Assembly: GCA_021107195.1 (NCBI GenBank)
Contig: JAIOTF010000046.1
Span: 1-7,808 of the forward strand
Length of the DNA: 7,808 nt
Reading direction: 5' to 3'
DNA from: Anaerolineaceae bacterium
GTDB lineage: Bacteria > Chloroflexota > Anaerolineae > Anaerolineales > Anaerolineaceae
Numbering within the stretch: the stretch's first letter is position 1; the number at the start of each line of letters is the position of its first letter. The translations under genes and the position numbers were made by a program. Positions 1-4,114 of the stretch are shown in pieces. The notes beneath the pieces are model-generated. The model was not told where the DNA came from. It did not search any database and was given only the letters and a program-made list of their open reading frames with translations.

Positions 1-87
1 CGCATCCACTCATCGTTGGGGTACCTGACACCGGCAGAGTTTGAAACCGCATGGTTGGAGAAAGAAGCCGAGGTTAGCACCCCCTAA
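1..87 (+). CDS. IS3-family transposase (OrfB/integrase core), C-terminal fragment
   Basis: Frame 1 is open from the left edge to a TAA at 85-87 and gives 28 residues beginning RIHSSLGYLTPAEFE. The 'R-hydrophobic-H-S-S-L-G-Y-x-T-P' signature is the C-terminal end of the DDE integrase domain of IS3-family OrfB transposases, just before the protein's end. The enzyme cuts and joins the ends of its insertion sequence through a circular intermediate. Only the tail is visible: the catalytic D, D and E lie upstream, outside the window, so it cannot be judged whether the element is intact. An inverted-repeat-like end follows within 40 bases, the usual layout for this family. The family call is firm; the subgroup is not determined. 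Confidence 0.88.
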   Translation, partial: RIHSSLGYLTPAEFETAWLEKEAEVSTP

Positions 88-99
88 ACTTCCCCTTTT

Positions 100-127
100 T
101 TGTCTCCAGTTTTATGGGTCCACTACA
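100..127 (-). repeat. Putative right terminal inverted repeat (IRR) of the IS3 element
   Basis: This 28-base stretch starts 12 bases after the transposase stop and ends in CA, the conserved terminal dinucleotide of IS3-family ends. On the minus strand it starts TGTAGTGGACCC. The partner repeat at the left end is outside the window, so complementarity cannot be tested here. Confidence 0.6.
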
Positions 128-199
128 CTTGCACTCCCTGGCACCGCCTCCAGGGCAGGTGTGCCCTTCATCGTGCCCGAAGGGAAAGTTCCCGCGGAA

Positions 200-226
200 G
201 GTGGTTTCCCCGATTGGGAAACCACC
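200..226. repeat. Perfect 11-bp hairpin with 5-base loop
   Basis: GGTGGTTTCCC (200-210) and GGGAAACCACC (216-226) are exact reverse complements around the loop CGATT. A T-rich run (TTATTTTTC) follows only about 12 bases later, so this is not a textbook terminator, although it could stop transcription coming out of the IS. The function is unknown. Confidence 0.7.
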
Positions 227-233
227 AAATCCC

Positions 234-263
234 TCCCTTATTTTTCGTTAGAAAAATGGGGGA
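234..263. repeat. 13-bp hairpin with GTTA loop
   Basis: The left arm TCCCTTATTTTTC (234-246) pairs with GAAAAATGGGGGA (251-263). There are eleven Watson-Crick pairs and two T-G wobbles (238-259 and 239-258), around a 4-base GTTA loop. It begins 7 bases after the previous hairpin. Strand-specific wobbles suggest an RNA or single-stranded form with the plus-strand sequence. Confidence 0.6.
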
Positions 264-278
264 CGCGCAGCGAGAGGT

Positions 279-302
279 GGGGGTGGTTTTCAACCTGCCC
301 CC
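279..302. repeat. G-rich/C-rich hairpin
   Basis: GGGGG (279-283) pairs with CCCCC (298-302) and GGTT (285-288) with AACC (292-295). The stems are separated by a small T/TG internal loop and closed by a TTC loop. This is the third large stem within 105 bases and the last before the AT-rich promoter lead-in. Confidence 0.5.
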
Positions 303-409
303 AAGTTCATCAGTCGTTAAGCGTTACTGCAAATCTAAATTGAGAATTGCCGTTGTATTGGGGAAAAGGACGAACGAAACAGACGTGGGGCACAATAATT
401 TTTAGGCAC

Positions 410-437
410 TTGGCAGAAAGGCATTTATTTGTATAAT
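410..437 (+). promoter_or_regulatory. Sigma-70-type promoter for the small membrane protein gene
   Basis: TTGGCA (410-415, five of six bases of the -35 consensus) and a perfect TATAAT (432-437) are separated by 16 bp. Transcription would start near 444, leaving a leader of about 40 bases before the ATG at 485. This is the best-matching housekeeping promoter in the window. It may also serve the downstream oxidoreductase gene, since no clear promoter is seen in the 68-bp gap. Confidence 0.75.
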
Positions 438-484
438 GGAACTGAACCCGGATGGATGTTATTGGATCGGGAAAGGAAAACCTG

Positions 485-859
485 ATGATAAAAACTGGTG
501 AGAAGGTTTTGCACTGGGCGCCGCGCGTGCTGGGGATCTTGTTCGCGGTGTTTATCAGCGTGTTTGCCCTGGATGTGTTTGGAGAAGGCTATGGCTTTTG
601 GGAGACGATCGGCGCTTTGCTGATCCACCTGGTTCCCACTTACCTGATCGTAGGGGCGGTACTCCTCGGCTGGCGTTGGAAATGGCCGGGCGGGGTGCTC
701 TTCATCGGGCTGGCGGTATTCTACATTGTGATGACAAGGGGCAGAATGGATTGGGTCGTCTATTTGTTAATCCCCGCTCCGGCTGCATTGATCGGAATCC
801 TTTTCCTGGTGGACTGGTTCAGGAAGCGCAGCCGCTCGATTGATGCTGACGATGATTGA
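485..859 (+). CDS. Small four-helix integral membrane protein, function unknown
   Basis: The product is 124 residues. Four hydrophobic segments stand out at about 12-32, 42-62, 68-84 and 89-111, with a basic then acidic C-terminal tail (RKRSRSIDADDD). It should be a small cytoplasmic-membrane protein. No catalytic motif is visible. It resembles small uncharacterised DUF-type membrane proteins (I recall the DUF7670 type), but I cannot confirm this. I chose ATG 485 over the in-frame ATG at 452: AAAGGA (472-477) sits 7 bases upstream of 485, while 452 has no ribosome-binding site and lies only about 8 bases from the predicted transcript start. The promoter at 410-437 fits this start. The next gene begins 68 bp downstream on the same strand, so co-transcription is possible, but no functional link is evident. 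Confidence 0.8.
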   Translation: MIKTGEKVLHWAPRVLGILFAVFISVFALDVFGEGYGFWETIGALLIHLVPTYLIVGAVLLGWRWKWPGGVLFIGLAVFYIVMTRGRMDWVVYLLIPAPAALIGILFLVDWFRKRSRSIDADDD

Positions 860-927
860 GCTGCTGGAAGTATTTGTGTAGTGGCTGCCAGGATATTTAT
901 CGAACGGGAGAAATTAAGGGGTAAAAA

Positions 928-2058
928 ATGAAAAAAGTCTCATTCGGGTTTGCCCGCATTCATGCCGAAGACGGGGAAGTGCGCGACTTTTTGCCTGCGC
1001 TGATGGCGCGTTTGACTGAGGACGGAGCACAGGTATATCTGGAGCATGGCTATGGCTCCGGGATGGGGTTGAGTGAAGCTGATTATCTGGAGGCTGCGCA
1101 GGGGGTGAAGTTCGTCTCCCGACAAGAGGTGTATCGGCAGGATGTGGTGCTGGTGCTGCGTTACCCGGGGGATACGCCGCTGCGCTGGATGCGGCCGGGG
1201 GCTTGTTTGATCTCGATGCTGCATTATCCTACCCGCCCGGGGCGGGTCGCCTATCTGCGCTCGCCGGGGATTGAGGCCATCTCGCTGGATTCCCTGACAG
1301 ATGATCTGGGCAAACGGCTGGTGGAGAACCTGCGATCGGTGGCCTGGAACGGGTTGAATGTGGCTTTTCATGTGCTCCGCGAGAATTTTCCTGTATTTGA
1401 CATTGAAGACAAAGGCCGCAATCCGGTCAAGGTAACGGTGCTGGGGGTTGGCGCGGTGGGGCTGTTGGCTATTCAGGCGGCGGTGCGCTATGGCGATGAA
1501 GCATATTGGCATAAGCTGGCAGCGCAGGGGGTGACCGGGGTGCAGGTTACGGCGGTGGAATATGACCTGACCAGCCGCGAAGCCGTCATGATCAAGATCC
1601 TGAAATATACAGATATTCTGGTAGATGCTACCCAGCGGCCAGATCCATCCAGGCCGGTGATCCCTAATGCCTGGATCGGCCAGATGCGCCCGCATGCCGT
1701 CCTGCTGGATCTGTCGGTAGACCCTTATCTGTGTGAGCATGGCGTGGTGCAGTCGGTGAAGGGGATTGAAGGTATCCCGCAGGGCAATCTTAACCAGTAT
1801 GTATTTGCGCCGGACGACCCGGCGTATGAAAACATCCCGGAGTATGTCGGTACGCGTGAACGGCGTTATGCGGTTTCGTGTTATTCCTGGCCGGGCGTTT
1901 TTCCGAAAGCGTGTATGGAAGTTTATGGAAATCAACTGGCTCCGATGTTGATGGGAATTTTGCAGGTGGGCGGCGTGGCGCATATTGACCCAGAGGGGTA
2001 TTTTTTTCACCGGGCAATCTCGCGGGCGCTGCTTTCGCGCTGGATCCCATCCTGTTGA
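928..2058 (+). CDS. Alanine dehydrogenase/NAD(P) transhydrogenase-like oxidoreductase
   Basis: The 376-residue product has the usual length and layout of the AlaDH/PNT family. An N-terminal substrate-domain half is followed by a Rossmann nucleotide-binding domain. The glycine motif is GVGAVG (173-178), with an acidic residue (E211) where the second strand should end, suggesting NAD rather than NADP. The C-terminal part PGVFPKACMEVYGNQLAPML matches the family's closing helix region. By eye against mycobacterial alanine dehydrogenase, the active-site His (H99 in MLHYP) and Asp (D265 in DLSVD) are present, but the substrate-binding Lys is Arg (R78 in LRYP). The conserved Asn near 'VANMP' is also not evident. 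About 14 extra residues lie after the glycine-loop helix. It may therefore act on a substrate other than pyruvate/alanine. AAGGGG (916-921) lies 6 bases before ATG 928 and fixes the start. Confidence 0.75.
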   Translation: MKKVSFGFARIHAEDGEVRDFLPALMARLTEDGAQVYLEHGYGSGMGLSEADYLEAAQGVKFVSRQEVYRQDVVLVLRYPGDTPLRWMRPGACLISMLHYPTRPGRVAYLRSPGIEAISLDSLTDDLGKRLVENLRSVAWNGLNVAFHVLRENFPVFDIEDKGRNPVKVTVLGVGAVGLLAIQAAVRYGDEAYWHKLAAQGVTGVQVTAVEYDLTSREAVMIKILKYTDILVDATQRPDPSRPVIPNAWIGQMRPHAVLLDLSVDPYLCEHGVVQSVKGIEGIPQGNLNQYVFAPDDPAYENIPEYVGTRERRYAVSCYSWPGVFPKACMEVYGNQLAPMLMGILQVGGVAHIDPEGYFFHRAISRALLSRWIPSC

Positions 2059-2097
2059 GGTTCACATTAATAAGTTAACACTTTCACCTATGGATAA

Positions 2098-2226
2098 AAA
2101 GGGCCCTCAGAAAATTCAGGTGTCTTCGTAAGGGCGGACATTGTCCAACATTTTTATTGGATGGCATCCAACAAAGCATTGGATACTATTCGCCCAGGCG
2201 GCATGTTAATTAAAATCCATGCTTAA
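2098..2226 (+). pseudogene. Possible 3' remnant of a lost gene (42 codons)
   Basis: After an in-frame TAA at 2095-2097, one frame stays open for 42 codons to a TAA at 2224-2226. The second half reads like real protein: FVRADIVQHFYWMASNKAL and then DTIRPGGMLIKIHA. The 'L-x-x-I-R-P-G-G-hydrophobic' pattern occurs near the C-terminus of Rossmann-fold proteins such as methyltransferases and medium-chain dehydrogenases. There is no start codon with a ribosome-binding site, no upstream domain, and the frame is closed just before. I infer a decayed C-terminal fragment. A chance open frame is the main alternative, so confidence is low. Confidence 0.3.
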
Positions 2227-2288
2227 TTGCATATTGCCAATCCTGGCAGATCGTTTTCCAACAAATCTACTTGAAATGACTCTGCCCC

Positions 2289-2327
2289 GGGCAAGCCCCC
2301 CTGCTGCTTCGCAGCTTGGGCTTGCCC
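2289..2327. repeat. REP-like long hairpin, two stacked stems
   Basis: GGGCAAGCCC (2289-2298) and GGGCTTGCCC (2318-2327) are exact 10-bp reverse complements. Inside them GCTGC (2303-2307) pairs with GCAGC (2311-2315) around a TTC loop. On the plus strand it is followed by AAAAAA, not T's, and the minus-strand exit has no T tract either, so a classical Rho-independent terminator is unlikely. It looks like a dispersed palindromic element placed upstream of murJ. Confidence 0.6.
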
Positions 2328-2392
2328 CAAAAAAGTTAACCAATTTATGTGAATGTCAATAAGTTTCTGAGCCGTCTTCATTTCTCACCCAA

Positions 2393-2401
2393 TGATATAA
2401 T
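2393..2401 (+). promoter_or_regulatory. Extended -10 promoter of murJ (leaderless transcript)
   Basis: TGATATAAT (2393-2401) is a perfect extended -10 box (TG, one base, TATAAT). Only 7 bases separate it from the ATG at 2409, so transcription should start at or within a base or two of the start codon. No convincing -35 box is seen 16-18 bp upstream, as is common with extended -10 promoters. No Shine-Dalgarno sequence precedes the ATG. Confidence 0.6.
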
Positions 2402-2408
2402 CCGACCC

Positions 2409-4001
2409 ATGACGAACACAGAAAACACACAGGCACCATCCGCCAACCGCCAGATTGCGCGTGCGGCGGGCACCGTGATGGTTGCCATGGTTTTCAGCCA
2501 GTTGGTCGGTCTGCTGGCGAAGACCCTCACCGCCCGTGCCTTTGGCACCGGGCTGGAGAGCGATGCTTTCCTTGCGGCAAATCGTTTTTCCGAGATCATC
2601 TTCAATTTGGTTGCAGGAGGCGCACTGGGGTCGGCCTTCATCCCCACTTTTACTGGTATGTTGGTAAAAGAGAAGCGCCAGGACGCCTGGCGGCTGGCCT
2701 CGTCGATTGCCAACCTGGTGGTGCTCATTTTGACTCTGGTGGCCCTGTTTTCTGCAATTTTTGCTCCGTGGATCGTACATAATATTCTGGCCCGTGGGTT
2801 TGATGCCGAAAAAGTGGCTTTGACGGTGCAGTTGCTGCGCATTCAACTGCCTTCGGCGGTCATTTTCGGTCTCAGCGGCCTGCTGATGGGGATTCTCAAC
2901 GCACATCAGTCTTTCCTGCTGCCGGCCCTGGCCCCGGCTTTGTACCAACTCAGCTGGGTGTTTGGGGCGCTTATGCTTGCGCCGCGCTATGGAGTGCAGG
3001 GCATGTCGTGGAGCATTGTGGTTGGCGCCAGCCTGCACTTATTAGTACAGATTCCTGCCCTGTTCCGACTCCCAGAACGCCGTTACCAGTTCTCGCTGGG
3101 GTTGAAAATTCCCGCTGTGCGCGAGGTGGGGCGTTTGATGGCGCCCCGCCTGCTGGGTGTGGCCGTGGTGCAGCTCAATTTCCTCTTGAATACAAATCTT
3201 GCTTCTTTGATGCCTCAGGGCAGTTATACCGGCATCAGTCTGGCTTTCCCGGTCATGCTTATGCCTGAAATAGCGATTGCGCAATCGATTGCCATCGCCG
3301 CCTTGCCGACTTTTTCGGCGCAGGTGGCGCGCGGCCGCAAGGACCACATGCGCACCTCGCTGGCGGCCAGTCTGCGCGGCGCGCTGCTCCTGGCCATCCC
3401 GGCTTCGCTGGGACTGATCCTGCTGCGCCAGCCGCTGGTGGCTTTGCTCTACCAGCGCGGCGAGTTTGGCCCCGAGTCGACGGCCATCGTGGCCTGGGCT
3501 TTGCTGTGGTACGCGGCTGGCCTGGTGGGCCACTCGGTGGTCGAGATCATCAGCCGCGCATTTTATGCCCTGCATGATACCAAAACCCCGGTGGTGATCG
3601 GGATCATCACCATGGGCTTGAACCTGGTCCTGAGCCTGCTCTTCACCCGTCTGTTTGTGATGATTGGCTGGATGCCGCACGGCGGCCTGGCCCTGGCCAA
3701 TTCGCTGGCTACCTTCCTCGAGATGATTGGCTTGCTGGTATTGATGCGCCGCCGCCTGGAAGGGCTGGACGAAAAGCACATCTGGCAGGGGGGCCTGCAG
3801 GCCGGTGTGGGTGCGGCGGCCATGGGGGCTGTGCTGTGGGGCTGGATCAGTTTGTCGGCGGATTGGTCTGTCCTCGTGGTTGTAAGCGGCGGGCTGGCGC
3901 TCGGCGTGGCGGCCTATGCCCTGCTGCTGGCCGTGCAGCGCACGCCGGAGCTGGGGGCGTTGTGGGGGATAATAAAGCGAAGGGTGGCACGCAAGGCATA
4001 A
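2409..4001 (+). CDS. murJ: MurJ/MviN-family lipid II flippase, divergent
   Basis: The 530-residue polytopic membrane protein has the MurJ/MviN (MOP superfamily) pattern, whose members flip lipid-linked peptidoglycan precursor across the cytoplasmic membrane. Family hallmarks include SDAF near residues 51-54, GGALGSAFIP (70-79), LLYQRGEFGPEST (346-358), ISRAFYALHDTKTPVVIG (381-398) and GGLALANSLA (425-434). Its many hydrophobic helices fit the usual 14. Aligned by eye to E. coli MurJ, the functional Arg18, Arg24, Arg52 and Arg270 correspond to Q31, A37, N66 and P281, while Asp39 is kept as D52. I chose ATG 2409 because the -10 box lies 7 bases upstream. A GTG at 2349 would extend the frame by 20 residues but has no ribosome-binding site and would place the promoter inside the gene. 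The region is strongly GC-rich (44 of 60 bases at 3361-3420). It converges with res. Confidence 0.88.
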   Translation: MTNTENTQAPSANRQIARAAGTVMVAMVFSQLVGLLAKTLTARAFGTGLESDAFLAANRFSEIIFNLVAGGALGSAFIPTFTGMLVKEKRQDAWRLASSIANLVVLILTLVALFSAIFAPWIVHNILARGFDAEKVALTVQLLRIQLPSAVIFGLSGLLMGILNAHQSFLLPALAPALYQLSWVFGALMLAPRYGVQGMSWSIVVGASLHLLVQIPALFRLPERRYQFSLGLKIPAVREVGRLMAPRLLGVAVVQLNFLLNTNLASLMPQGSYTGISLAFPVMLMPEIAIAQSIAIAALPTFSAQVARGRKDHMRTSLAASLRGALLLAIPASLGLILLRQPLVALLYQRGEFGPESTAIVAWALLWYAAGLVGHSVVEIISRAFYALHDTKTPVVIGIITMGLNLVLSLLFTRLFVMIGWMPHGGLALANSLATFLEMIGLLVLMRRRLEGLDEKHIWQGGLQAGVGAAAMGAVLWGWISLSADWSVLVVVSGGLALGVAAYALLLAVQRTPELGALWGIIKRRVARKA

Positions 4002-4014
4002 AGGAAGGATATAT

Positions 4015-4081
4015 ATTCCGCACCAAAGCCGAAAAAATAACAATTCTCGACCGCTGAGCCGGGAATGCAGAGGTGCGGAAT
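4015..4081. repeat. Nested inverted repeats between convergent murJ and res
   Basis: ATTCCGCACC (4015-4024) and GGTGCGGAAT (4072-4081) form a perfect 10-bp outer stem. Inside, ATTCTCG (4043-4049) pairs with CGGGAAT (4060-4066) with one T-G wobble. It begins 13 bases after the murJ stop. GAGAGTTTT follows on the plus strand, and on the minus strand the inner stem is followed by TGTTATTTTTT. It may act as a loose bidirectional terminator, but the long interior makes that weak. Confidence 0.45.
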
Positions 4082-4114
4082 GAGAGTTTTATCAATCCGA
4101 GAAAATAGCAAATT

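Larger units (their letters stand above)
1..127 (+). mobile_element. Right end of an IS3-family insertion sequence
   Basis: The transposase tail (1-87) is followed by a T-rich spacer and a sequence ending TCCAGTTTTATGGGTCCACTACA at about 105-127, given here as its key parts TCCAG, TTTTATGGGTCCA and CTACA. Read on the other strand it begins TGTAGTGGACCCATAAAAC, which has the TG start and GTGGACCC core common to terminal repeats of several IS3-family elements. The right boundary is therefore placed at the CA at 126-127. The left end and target-site duplication are outside the window, so the boundary rests on one end only. Confidence 0.7.
128..409. other. Gene-free, hairpin-rich intergenic region between the IS end and the first promoter
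   Basis: I see no convincing gene here. Open frames at 41-343 and 100-405 run across the IS boundary and encode Arg/Trp/Pro-rich sequence with no recognisable motif. Instead, 136-302 holds a run of inverted repeats. CCCTGG (136-141) pairs with CCAGGG (150-155). AGGGCA (152-157) pairs with TGCCCT (162-167). CCCTTC (164-169) pairs with GAAGGG (179-184). Three larger stems follow and are listed separately. Several small stems share bases and so are mutually exclusive. From about 303 the DNA becomes more AT-rich and leads into the promoter at 410. Confidence 0.6.
2059..2408. other. Intergenic region between the oxidoreductase gene and murJ
   Basis: About 350 bases without an intact gene. It contains a short coding remnant (2098-2226), a strong REP-like hairpin (2289-2327) and the murJ promoter element close to 2400. 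No clear T-tailed terminator for the upstream gene is visible. The stretch 2227-2288 is AT-rich and shows only a short TGCCA/TGGCA inverted repeat. Confidence 0.5.

Noticed and set aside
41..405. Two overlapping plus-strand open frames across the IS boundary
   Set aside because: Both cross the transposase tail and terminal repeat out of frame and translate hairpin DNA; no ribosome-binding site or motif.
940..2010. Long minus-strand open frame (356 codons) opposite the oxidoreductase gene
   Set aside because: Its product is rich in His/Arg/Pro/Gln with no domain, and the plus-strand gene has clear family motifs and a ribosome-binding site. It is an antisense shadow.
2157..2171. TTGGATG/CATCCAA 7-bp inverted repeat and nearby TTGGAT/ATCCAA copies
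   Set aside because: Short and inside the possible coding remnant; no regulatory context such as an adjacent promoter.
2289..2334. Rho-independent terminator for the oxidoreductase gene
   Set aside because: The hairpin is followed by A's, not T's, and lies more than 200 bases past the stop codon.
3274..3287. 14-base perfect palindrome CGATTGCGCAATCG in murJ
   Set aside because: Short, within a coding segment of repeating Ala/Ile codons; a palindrome this size is plausible by chance in a window of this length.
3042..4043. Long minus-strand open frame (333 codons) opposite murJ
   Set aside because: Low-complexity Gln/His/Arg-rich sequence, explained by the GC-rich codon bias of murJ on the other strand.
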